A DNA stretch of 64,000 nucleotides from Steinernema hermaphroditum (lineage: Eukaryota > Nematoda > Chromadorea > Rhabditida > Steinernematidae): NCBI GenBank assembly GCA_030435675.1, contig CM059625.1, positions 18,228,001 to 18,292,000 of the forward strand. The letters run 5' to 3'. A program made the position numbers and the translations under genes. Numbering within the stretch: position 1 is the first letter of the stretch; the number at the start of each line of letters is the position of its first letter. Below the pieces are notes generated by a model. That model saw only the letters and a list, made by a program, of their open reading frames with translations. It searched no databases and had not been told where the DNA came from. Below are positions 10,749 to 23,355 of this stretch, piece by piece.

Positions 10749-13700
10749 ATGGGGGAGGGGACATTGCGGCCCCGTGGTCGTCTGACCCCAACAATGAGCG
10801 TCGACGCCTTCCACACTTCATTCCTCCATATTGGAGATGTGATCTCACTTTACGCCTTAGATAGTCAAAACGGAGAGCACGTTGGTTTTTTGTCCACACT
10901 AGGGTTAGTTTCACTTCTTCGTAGTACACAGCTATACAACTACAGAGCTTTATCACATCCATTTATGTGTTCTGTTTTTGTGGCCATTGCTAGCTCTCGA
11001 AAAAAATCGCTGTTTGTTGTTTAGTCTTGTCGATGACCGAGTCCTTGTGGAAATCAACGATGGTTCACCTGACCGTCCGCCGAAAAAGTTTCGCGACTGT
11101 CTCTTTCGCGTAACCTCAGTAAATCGCTATGCTGCTCAAAAGCAGTATTGGGCTGAGCAGAAGAAATTTCAAGTGGGAGAGTCCACTTTTGACGAGGAAA
11201 TGTTGAGCAAACTGAGAGTTGCTGCTGAGAAGGAAAAGGAGCAAAACGAGTTGGAATACAGGAAAATGCTTGGTTGTGAGGTTAAATATGGAACTACCAT
11301 TCAGGTAAAGGATAATCGTTTATAGCATACATTGCAAATACGTGCTAACAATATTTTTAGCTTCTCCACGTAAAGTCGGATAAGTATCTAACGATGCAGA
11401 AGAACTCTCCAGCAAAATTGGAACGCAATGCTATGAAAGTATATCTCGACCGCGCTGGCAATGAGGGTTCCTGGTTCATGGTTGAGCCCGTATATAAGCA
11501 TTCGTTTATTGGAGATAACGTAATTTTCTAGAAATTAGTGTGTTAATTTCATAAATATAGGTAACCGCGGGCGATCGTATAAGCCTTGTCCCTTATACGA
11601 ACGGGACCAACCCCGGTCACAACAAACAACAGCTACATCTATCACGCATGGCACTTCCAGATCACAAGTCTGCCTGTGAAGTAAACTGCTTGAATGAGCT
11701 AACTGAATGGCAAGTCTACATGTTCCTGCAGTTCGATGAAAATCAGCCAAACATAGTGAAATCGGTGTGCTGTGATATGTTTATGTTTACATCGGCAACT
11801 ATATTATTTAGGGGGATGTAGTGCGGCTATTCCACGCTGATCAGCAAACATTTCTTACCCTTGACGGAACACCAAAGGAACAGAAGGATGTCGTGTTTTT
11901 AAGAATGACGAATCGGCCCTCAGCTGCAGATGCAACCTCATCGAGAGCTTTGTGGGAAGTCCAGGTCGGTGGTTGAGGGTGTCGGTAGACGCTTTTTATT
12001 TAACAGATAATAACAAGCCAGAATATAGCGCGAATGTAAAAAAAAATAGCTGGCATATTGCTTTTCAAGGTATACTAACAATATATTGAGCATAATAAAA
12101 TAGCTAAAAGGAAAAAAATATAAAATAGTTATGTTCTTTTGTTCACTTTTTTTTGCAGGTTGTACAAAAAGAAGCTTACAGAGGAGGCGCTGCGAGCTGG
12201 AGAGAATTCTACAGATTTAAGCATCTCGCGACTGATAAATATTTGACTGTTGTTCCAATTGGTCATTTGAACACTCACTTAAGGGAAGGCCGTCGACCCA
12301 GTCTCGTCTCCTCAAAGTAAGTAATGCGATCAGACAAGCTTGCATGTCGTATAATAGAGCAATCGAGGAGATTTGCAGCTCTAATACATTGCATCTGCCT
12401 GGAACAAGACTTGTTCAGGGTTAGTTATTATGTACTGAAACAATAATGCACATCTCAGTTGCAGATGAGCCTAAATATGTTCTCTTCCCAACGGACTGCC
12501 CTGAACCAGAAAACGAAGATTCACTGCTCTTTGAGCTAGACCCATGTACTTTAACCAAGGTAACAGTATAATTAACAATTGCTTGCATGGCTGATTCGCA
12601 ATGTTAGAGGGAGTCGCGCATTCCGATCAAGTCATACGTCCGTTTGAGGCATGTGCTAACTGAGACCTGGGTGCATACAACAGATCCGACCGTGAAATCC
12701 AATCTTTACCACTCAAGGTAAACAGTAAAGACGTAAAAATGCTGGATCGTAAGTATTTTAGTAAAATAGAGAAAGGCTGGGTAAAAGTCGGTTGTGAAAG
12801 TGTAAAAATAGACAAGGAAACGTTTGCTTTACTACCTGTCTCTCCTACTGAAGTTCGCGATCTCGACTTTGCGAACGACGCCTGCAAAGCTTTACATACG
12901 TTTATTATGTTAATTAAAAGCGGAAAAGCGATTGGAAAAGAACCTCTAAAGTAAGTAAGCCGTTTACCATGGTACAGAGAAAAAATTCCATTGCAGTTCG
13001 ACTGTTCAACTGCTCACTGATTGTATTTATTTTGTGACTAACACTCTAAATCATATGGCCGACCCATTAAAGATTGTGGACTTTACTCCCAAAAGGGACA
13101 GACAGAAGTTACTCAGGGAACAGGGAGTGCTCGATCAGGTATGCATCAGATTTTTGTTCAAACTTCAGTTCTAGTTCGCGTTAATTTGTGACAATGTTTA
13201 TGCGAATTTAGATATTCGACCTATTGAAAGCACCATTCTTGCCGCGGCAGGGCGAAACAGAAGTGGCTCCTCTGCTGTCATCTCCTCAAGAACTTACTGA
13301 GCGAAACGAGGTATTCAAAAGAATGTTTCAGTTGTCCTACTCGCTGCTGAAATACGCTCAAGTTGTTTATCGGAAAAATCAGGTACGATGCAAGTGCGAT
13401 TTGGTAATTGTAAGACTGCATGTGTCACAGGAGTTCCTAGCAGAAAAGTTCACCCAAATTCAAGAGCAAATTGGGTATGATCTACTGGCGGAAGATACTA
13501 TGACAGCTGTTCTGCACAATAACCCGAAGCTCTTAGAGAAATATGTTAAAACACCGCACGTAGAGCGATTTGTTGAACTAGTGAGGAACAACCGTTCCGG
13601 AAAGTACGTGAATCAATTCACATTAAAGAATATAAATACGTTTGCTTTAGATTCTTAGACTATCTCGCAGATCTTTGTGTTTGTCGCGGTGAAGCCAACA

Positions 13701-16700
13701 AGAAAATTCAAGAACTCATTTGCACCAGTGTACTAAGCGAAAAGAACAGGGATATATTTATGGAGACGAGCATGAGAGAAGTGAAGAACAAAAAGTTGAG
13801 TAATGGGACAAAATCGCTCAATGCAACCGACGTAAGTAACTTGTAAGTAAGTGTGTACCCCTGGTTATGTTTACTTTAGAAAAAATATGAAATATTTGTT
13901 TGTTGGTCAGACCTGTATTGCAAATCTCTCCTGAGCTGTGTTGCGAATGCTCACATCAACGAAGATGACCATCAGATGCTCGACTATTATAGACACCAAC
14001 TAGGACTTCTCGCTCAGATGTGCCAAGAACAGCAGTACTTAGCCATTGATCCACCTCCAGAGCGAAAACTGCTGAACATTAGCCAGCAATTGCCGATTGA
14101 ACTTGTTCTACAGTAAGTCAATCTTACTCGCTATGCCTAAGCACTTCCTTATATTTGATACATTTGCCGTAAAACCCGTTTGCAGTCGTATAACACAGTA
14201 GGTGGTATCATAAAGGACTTTAAGATAAACTTTGAGCTTTATAATACGCATACTTTCGACATGGAATTGGCTTTTTGTATCTATTCGTATATGTGATGCT
14301 TTTCATGTCTCACCTTCATTTCGCTTGACGTCTCCTTTTCTAGGTGCCGAAAAAATCGCTCACAAAATAACGGAATTTTACGTTTTCACTGCGCGACGTC
14401 GTAATATTTTTTATGTTAAAGGCTAACAGAAAATGTTTTAGATGCATGTCCGATAATCGTTTGCCCTTCGACCTTCGAGCATGCTTTACTCGACTTATGC
14501 TCCACCTCCACGTGGTGCGGGGTTCACCTGTCAGCGCCGTCAGGCACGCTCGCCTTTGGCGGGACATCCCTAACGAGATATGCATCGACGGATACTGCAG
14601 TCGTGCTGTTGAGGGATACGTTGATGGATGCCGAGTGAGAACCGGAAGTCATGAATATTTTAAAGGAGTGCTGAAGACTGTAGACGAGTACCTTGCAAAT
14701 CTCCGGCAGGAAAATTTGGGAGGAGGGCCTGTCTTGAAAGACACTGCTGCAAACTGCGAACAAAATCGTTTAACCCTTGAAATTGTGACACTGGCCAGAG
14801 CACTAGCGCAGTTTGGATTCTACAGTTTTGCGGAATTATTAAAGTTAGCCCAAAATCTACTAGCAATAACAGACAGCAGCCCGCGGAATGCTTCTCATAC
14901 AAGTAAGCAAGTTGGCCAAATGGGTCAGATGATTCGGCAAATGACGAGAGGAATGCTGAAGTCTTCTGCTGCAGTGAATGCTGCCCCGAATCCCAAGGCT
15001 CCTGAAGCTTTGTCAAATGAAGACTCTGCGCTTGCAAAGCGCAGTCGAGAAGTCAATATACAGACCAAGTTTATTGTAGTGGAAATTCTGCAGTTTATTA
15101 TGGATGTCAGAAGAGACTACCGCATAACAGTAGCACTTTCGTGGTTCAAAAATAAATTCCCCTGTAATGAGGACGGCGAACTGGAGTACCAGCCAGGTTA
15201 GTTATCACAAACCTATTGCGCATTAATTTTTTATTTGTCGTTTCAGACATAAATGAAGACATGGTTACTGAACTGTGCAACGTGGTTTTTCAATCAACAG
15301 AAGACGAACTAAACTTTGACAGCGAAAAAGGACAACAACTCCTCAGAATACTTCTTCAAATGACAATGAGTGACTTTCCAAAATTGACAAGTATCGCTCT
15401 CAAGGTTCTTTTCCGCCACTTCACGCAGTACCAGGAGTTGGTCGACGATATGAAGCAGGTTCAACTGCTCGTCTCTAATGACGATGTAGAGAACTACCGA
15501 CAGGTCGATCGCGATCTTTTTATATTGAAGAATTTGACTGAGAAATCAGAACTTTGGGTTCATGCGGACAAACATCAAAGCTCTCCTCAAACCTCTATCG
15601 ATAAGGATGTAAACTGTGGACACAGTCCTGAAAAACTATTCCGCAGGTACCTGAGCTAAACGCTGTGCAATAATTAACATCAGCGTCAGCGTCAGCATGG
15701 ATATTCCGTCATGTCACAATGGAAGTGTAGACATTCAACCTTCACTGCCATTCAAAAGGCATGAACTCAATGATACTATAACGCGTCTGCGAGATTTTAT
15801 TTACACGAATTATGGTATACATGCTAAGGATTGCGAAGCAGCACTGAAACGACTTTTCCTTATGGAAGATCGTGATGCAGCAGCTGCAGCTCTTCACGAG
15901 CTCTCGGACAGAACACCTCTTATTGCTTATCCCCTCATCAAGGATGTAAGTTTTCGTGAGCGCCTGTTTATTTCGGAGCTGATGATGTTTAAGATTCTAA
16001 TCCGACTTCGCCAGCTTTGTTTCAAAGATCAGCGAACAGATGTAATGAATCAGCAATTGCTTCGTAACATGCGTGTATACGAAGTAGTTTTGGAATTCTT
16101 ATCAGTACCGTACGATAAGAAAAATGACACCGAAATGCCAAAGTTAATAACACACAGTCACGAGTTTCTCCGCAGCTTCTGTCGAAATAATCGTGAAAAT
16201 CAAGCTCGGCTTCACAAATATGTAACCATTGAAAATGACGCCAAGGAGGGATCTCTCGCTGTAGAAACGGTATTGGTGCAGTAGCTGATTTTATTAGGCG
16301 TGCTATTTAGGTGGAAGAGGTGGCAACATTGGTTGCCATTTTCCGCAACAACAGGGAACTTTCTGAAAATGTCGGAGAGGATCTCATATCGCACGTAGTC
16401 AGCTTAATCGAGCATAAATCTAGGAACTCTATTTTTTTGGAATTTCTCCAAGTGCTTGTATCATATGACGACAGAGGAATTGAACCTGCACAAGAGAAAG
16501 TTGCTGATGAGGTGCGGATAACATGAGAAAAGTTTAAGCGGTACTATTCCTTTATAGATATGTTCTGCATCAGACGAAGTGCGCCAATTCTATACCGATA
16601 GCGCCAGCTTTGAGCAGCTCATGGAAATGATGGAGGCGGCTCCTGAGTACCTAGAGGCGACGCATCCCTTGCGCTATCACATTGAACTCGTAAAGCTTAT

Positions 16701-19700
16701 GGCGATGTGCACGCGAGGAAAGAACGAATCCACGGAATTGAAATGTGCTTCTCATCTTCCAATGGACCATATCGTGCGTGTGATATCAGCTCCGCGTTGC
16801 GTCATCGACGTTAAATCGGTATACCTGCAATTCATGCTTCACTGTTACATTGACACCGATGTGGAAATGAAAGACGCATATAATGCTGAGTATATCGAAT
16901 CAATTTTGGATAATATGCTGCACGACATCAATACCGTAGCGTGAACATCAGCGAACGCTTACTTAGTTTTCAGTTTAGTTGGTAGATCAATTGAAGACGG
17001 CACCGCGTTTCGGTTCGCAGTCAAAACAAGCTTCCCTAGAGCGGTACATCTGCCATACCGTCACAGAAGTCCTCGTGAAGTTTTTCGAAAGTGACCAACC
17101 CATGTTTGATATTCAGGTAAAGTTGAGAAGCTAGCTAATTTCGCACTTTCTATTGATTAAGAAACATCAGCGAAAGTTCAGTGAAGTCGTTCAACGTATG
17201 AGTACCTTGCAAAACGGTGAACTTAAAAAAAACAATAACACATCGAAGAATTGGTACCGAGTTGCCGAATGCGTCAAACGATTAAGTAAATGTGGTGAGT
17301 TGAATAGATGTCACATTTCACTATAATGTGCGGGCATAACATGTCGTGGAATGTGGTATGCTGGGAGTGGAAAGTGGAAGAGGAATGCTTTTTTTGCGAA
17401 TTTATAGCAACGAGTTAAGCCATCTGGAGGTTCTCTATTTGCAGCCGAAGAAAACAATATTATGCTCCCAGCCAATGTGTGCATGCCACCGGTGACAACT
17501 ACTACGACTGCTAAGCAACGATGGCAAAGTGCGGCTCACTCAGCAAGATTCATTTCTGTCAGTCGCATTACCAGATAAGTTCATTTTTGAGATTATTGTA
17601 CTACAGAGGAACCAAAGTCTCGCCGTCAGAACACACCGCCTCCAATCGATGGCCAGCTACGCCTCGACAGCTAATGACAATTATACCAACGTTGTTGGAA
17701 TGTATCAGGTTTAGCCAAGAAACATATGAAATCAAATTTTGCTAAACACTATTTTAGAGCATGGTAGCAGATTTCCGCAGTTTCCTTTTACCACTCCAGG
17801 CAGCCGAAGGTTCAGTCCTTGTAGACGTGTTGCACTTTCCTGAAAGACTTTTCCCGCTGGGTTCCGACCTGAGAAAACAGTGCGAAGATGGTGGAGTGGT
17901 GGCCAAGTATGTTTATAAGTTTTTAAAGTTACGAAAGTGCGGAATGTCAGACTAATTCAACACTGCAAACTACTCCTCGAGAAAAAACAAGAAAGTTTAT
18001 GTGTTCGCGTTCTCCAGACATTGTGCAAGATGGCAACTAGTGCTCAACACAATTTTAACGACCAGGTCAGTTGGGTTACATTCTCAGTAATGGCTTTATT
18101 TTTGCATAACGTTATGAATGAAATTTAATTGTAGATTGAGTCTGATTTCTATTCAGTTTCCGGCACAACGGTATATTGTTTGAGAGTGTAGCTTAATTGT
18201 GTGTCAGAGCTTGTTTGTTCCTGTTAGCATTTACGATGCTAGTTTCAAATGCTGTAACAATAGCGGAGCGTGTGTAATGTGTTCGAAAAATACATTTTTA
18301 CAAAAACAATAAGCTTATCGTTATAGGGACGTAATGTTCGCCGAATGCTGCTGCAACGGTACTTTGGCAACGATTCTGTGCAAAGTGTGTCATCAAAACT
18401 AGTGGGAAGCATTGTAAATGACGGATCTAAAAATGGCAAAAAAGAATACGGTATGTTATTTGCAGATTAAGCTTAATCAGAACCTGTGCTTCTATGTCGA
18501 TACTACATTTAGATGATCTACTTTTTGACGCTGACTTAAAGCCACTGAAACAAATGAAACTATACGACGTCCAGTGTAAACTAAATAAGGCGGGTGCAGC
18601 TGATCTAGTCATAGATCTAATCGTTATGGATCCATCACATGATGTTTTCCTAAAGGCTTGCCAGTTAGCAAAGGCGATCCTCTACGAAGGGAATGCTGAG
18701 GTTTGCCTGTAGCATGTACGATGAACCGCTTCATTTGTTTGTGCAGGTGCAAATGTCATTTTATCATCGACTCAAAAGGAAGAACGTTGCGGAACCATTC
18801 TTCAAAACACTTATCATGAAGCTACAAACAGCACAGAACAGACTTAAGAGTGAAATGATGTCATGCGGTAATATTCGGACTAAAGGAAGTAAGTTTCACA
18901 CGCTTTACTCAAACAATTTTTTTAATATTTTGTCGTATTAACGGTTACTAACATTTAGCATTGTGGTCTTCATACAGCCGGCGTTGTACGTTTAAGTTTT
19001 ACAAGGCTACTTACCTCCTGGCTGCTGTGCTCCCTTTGTTGCATGAATGTTGTGTTTCGGATATAACATGACAGAAGCTTGCTTTAGTGTGCGTGTGGTT
19101 TTGCATTGTGTTTTCGTTGCCACTTTAAGCTGGGCTTTATTTTACGCATCTCAAGCGGGTGAGCACCACAGGATCTACAATGGTTTCACTTTTGCAGCTT
19201 CCGCGTTGATGACTCCTCAGCCTGACGCAACTGAACAGAATAATGTCTACGATACGTCTTCAGCGGCGCGTCAAGGTTCCTTCTCGGAGTTGCCTGGGCT
19301 CCACGTGCACACGGGCTTGGAATACCCGGTCGTTAGCAATGTTTCGCACTCTCATGATAGCGGCAGTTATAGAGAAATTGATGAACGGTAGATCGGTTTA
19401 CGATGAAACGTCATTTACCCATAAGTGGCTTTATAGGCAGTCACCTCAGCTGAATCCAGAGATTGCGATAGTGGAACCGATCTTAAGGTTTATGCAACTT
19501 CTTTGCGAAAATCACAACGCCATGCTACAGGTGAACACAGATCTCGATTTTTGGTAGTTGAATGCTAGTAACAACGTTTCAGAACTTTTTAAGGACACAA
19601 GGCGGACGTACAAATTACAATCTTGTTGCGGAAACCCTAATGTTCCTTGATACCGTTTGCGGTAGTACCAAAGGAAGCCTTGGCGTGTTTCGCGAAATTG

Positions 19701-22700
19701 GTGAACATAATTTTTCACTGATCACACAAACACTCAACACACTTACCGAATTTTGCCAGGGCCCTTGTCATGAAAATCAAAATACAATGGCTGTACACGA
19801 ATCAAACGGGCTCGACATTATTATTTCACTAGTGCTGAACGACATCAAACCTCTGGCGGACGACCATATGGATCTGGCCCTTGAGATTAAAAGTGATGCG
19901 TCCAAGCTTCTACTCGCCGTTATGGAATCCCGTCACGATAGCGAGAATGCTGAACGAGTGCTAGAAACCATGATGCATATGTCGGGAGGCCCCATGCAAC
20001 TCGTGAAAGCCATTGGACAGGCGTTTGACATGACGTCATCGGAAACCTTTGCTGTTACTAGAGTTAAGCAAGCTCTGCTAGCTCATCACGTATGCATTTG
20101 CTTATTTATGCTTTTTACAATCCTTCTTCAGCACGATAATATCGGTCCGCCAAATGGAAAAGTCATCCCTGAGATTTCTATACATCCGATAGAAAGCGAT
20201 GTAAAACGGAGTCAACCGGCAATCATGCAGAATCTTGTGGACCCAAAAGAAGTGGGCCACAACATATACATTCTAGCCCATCAACTGGCCAGGCACAACG
20301 AGCAGCTAGCTACTTTTCTGGATCCAGCTAATCAGAAAGACCCAGTAAGCAGAACCGCATTAACTTTCTATCGGCAACACACAGCTCAGATTGAGGTACG
20401 TAAATGAATTTCTGTCCGCGGCTCACGGTATATGATTGATTTTGTTCGCCGCGACATTTTATACAGTTGATGAGAGGCTATTTAACAGATTGTTCGAAGT
20501 GATCGCACAATGGAACGAGTAGTTTTTCCCATCCATACGATCTGCGCCTACCTTACATCGGAAACACGCCAAAACATATATGTGAATACCGAACGAGATG
20601 CACAAGGCTCCAAGGTTACGGATTTCTTCGACCAATGGCCGGATTTATACGAGGAAATGAAATGGCAGAGAAAGTTACAAGGTATGTGAGTATAACACGG
20701 TGTTGTTTGACCGAAAAATAATCACCTTCAATTAGTAACGAAAAAGGATGTCCGACTGAGCAGGTATTTAGCTCGTAGCATGATAACTGTTGGTGATGTC
20801 TGTGGCTCCTTCGCAAATGTTCTGAGCGAAATCTTTCCGTGCATTTAACAAAATGTTTTAGACAGAAAGCTTCTAAGTAACTGTGCTAAACGTCTTCGAC
20901 TTTGGGGTCGCCTCGCTTTTTTCTTCGCGATCCTTGTTAACTTCGTCATTGCAATATTTTATCCATTCTCGAGTCAGTTCGAATCCGGTAATGCAATGGC
21001 CTGGAATTGCTAGTAATGAATTATTTCAGATGTGTTTTCTGCTAGCAACCCATTTCTATATCTGTCGTCTTTAGCATCTATCTTCTTCTTGTATACAAGC
21101 TGGGATGAAAAGTCAGATAAACATGAAAGCAACTGATTTATGAGCTCGGATTTTAGATCTTCACTGGGAAGTAGCAAAGGAACATATATTGCGGTTTTCG
21201 CCGTAATGCTGAGTACGACGATGCTATTTATAACGCTGTTTGGTGTAGTTATCACACTTTACTTGCTGGGTCTCTTGCAGGTAATATTCAACACATTGAG
21301 TATTCAGATAGGTGTTTTAATTCAGCTAGCGAATAAGATTGTCCACGTCGGCAGTTACATTGGAAATCGTGGATTAATAGATAGATGCTGGGAGGATCGG
21401 CTTACAGATCCCGCAGTTTGGTACCACCTTGCGTACCTATCTATCTGCTTCATCGGTTTGCTTGGTCACCCACTGTTTTATTCGCTATTGGTAAGCTAAC
21501 GTTCTGCTCTGACGATGCCACGTACAGTCGACAGTGGTGCCCCAGTACCTTTACCTCTTCTCATAATAAAAAATAAAAAAACGGAACGGTATTGGGAGTT
21601 CGATTGCTCCCGAGAAATAGTAGCATTTTTTTTCAAGTACATACCTATGAAACATACCTATTTCTCATTTATGAACAGATCGCAACTCTTATGTTACAGT
21701 CCATGTTTCAAAGACGTTTCTTAGAACTTTAACAAATTAGCGGGTATTTTTTCGTAAACTCGATGATAATTGATTCGTTGCACAGACGTTTACTTTCAGC
21801 TTTTCGACATAGTTGCGAGTGAAGAGACGCTTCGCAATGTTATACGATCAGTGACAAGAAACTGGCAATCGATCATCCTTACCGGTCTTCTCGCTTTAAT
21901 CCTAGTCTTCCACTTTTCTATTATTGGTTACCTGTTCTTTCAACGTGATTTCCGTATGAGCGTTGACAAACTGGCAGATGACGAATTTACATGGTCTAAA
22001 GTTCCCTCCGATACATGTTCACGCAAAGATCCTCTGTGTGGTCCCAATAAGTTTAGGGCTTCTGCACTCTCAGATCTCTTTGAGCAGAATACGGATGAGA
22101 AAGAAGAAATTGACGGCGAAGAAGTGGTTATGTCTTGCCAAACGCTTTGGATGTGCATTATCACTACGCTGAATTGGGGTTTAAGAAACGGTGGCGGTAT
22201 CGGTGATGTTCTGCGCCAAGTCAGCCCAGGGGTAGGCAAATAGATACTAAAACCATACTTGTGCGTGCATTCAGGAAAATATGTTCATGTGGCGGATTGT
22301 GTACGACATGTCCTTTTTCATTGTTCTTATCATTATTGTTCTCAACTTGATTTTTGGTGTTATTATTGACACTTTCGGCGACCTGAGAACAGAGAAGAAC
22401 GAAAAAGAGGACGTACTTAAGAATACATGCTTTATTTGCGGTCTCGAAAGAGGAAGGTTCGACAACAAAAGTATCTCGTTTGAGGAACATCGCGAAAGCG
22501 AACACAATCTTTGGCATTATCTCTACTTTATTGTGTGGCTTCAAATCAAGGACGAGACAGAATTTACAGGTCCCGAGAGCTATGTGGCTGCGTGTATTAA
22601 GGTGGCTGTTCTAAGATATCGCAAATACTTAAGATTCTTCAGGAGAGAAACCGCGACTGGTTCCCTCGTATGCAGGCCATCTCCCTTTCTGAGGAAGAGA

Positions 22701-22910
22701 CAGAAACAGAACAGCCGGAAATCCGCGATCTTCGTGAGCAAATGCGCAACATTCAGTGCACAATCAGGGACCTAACGAAGAAAATGGACGATCTGACTCA
22801 GGTACTTATAGTTCCAAACTAAACACGAAATACATCGTGTTCTATGCACACGTGGCCATCACAGATTAATCTTTTGCGATCTCATCCAGGTGAATTTAGA
22901 ACCTTTCTGA
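10749..22910 (+). CDS. Inositol 1,4,5-trisphosphate receptor (ITPR / itr-1 type)
   Basis: IP3-gated calcium release channel of the endoplasmic reticulum. The gene has many exons over 12 kb. The first coding exon starts at 10749 ([15 protein letters not shown]) and opens the beta-trefoil suppressor region, followed by the second trefoil ([20 protein letters not shown] near 11360-11420) and the ligand-binding core. RIH-type helical repeats occupy about 13.2-20.4 kb. The channel segment lies at about 20.9-22.6 kb. Its pore exon carries the selectivity filter GGGIGD, and the next exon has the pore-lining helix ([14 protein letters not shown]). A Cys2-His2 site follows (CFICG, then HRESEH). The coupling stretch [10 protein letters not shown] is joined across a 41-nt intron, and the protein ends in VNLEPF. 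No stops or frameshifts interrupt the exons checked. The 12.0-12.15, 18.1-18.45 and 18.9-19.2 kb introns are larger than the rest. Confidence 0.93.
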
Positions 22911-23256
22911 ACAAAGATCGCCGCACTTTCGTCGTGTTCCAAGTCGTCAGCATCTATCTTCCCGGTAGAAGTCAATATGCACACAAACAGCTCCTCATAA
23001 TCGGGTATGCGACCTGCAATTGTATGGACGCTTTGTTTCCACGTCATCGCGTTGTTTCCTCACCTAACAACGTTTTCTATATTTATCTTGCACCATAGTA
23101 TGTAAAATTATGAAATCATGTAAATTCCGTTCAGTTATAAACATATTTTATAAACAACATATTTTTTTAAATGTGGTTGCAGCTGTATTCTCGCTAATCT
23201 TCATTAAATCTGTGCGATAACGCTGAACTATTGAATTGAGACGTATCGCTGCTTGC

Positions 23257-23262
23257 AATAAA
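23257..23262 (+). other. Poly(A) signal of the IP3 receptor gene
   Basis: AATAAA about 350 bp after the stop codon at 22910 and about 95 bp before the convergent stop codon of the kinase gene on the other strand. Confidence 0.5.
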
Positions 23263-23355
23263 CACTGTTTTTTACAAACTAGAAGACAATGAGTTGCGAC
23301 AGCTTGAATTTAAAATAACAAATGTATTTTATTTAAAAGCAGATGAGACAATATA

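Noticed and set aside
14413..14763. Long open frames on the minus strand within the IP3 receptor exons
   Set aside because: They are shadows of the plus-strand coding sequence, which has family motifs and consistent splice phases.
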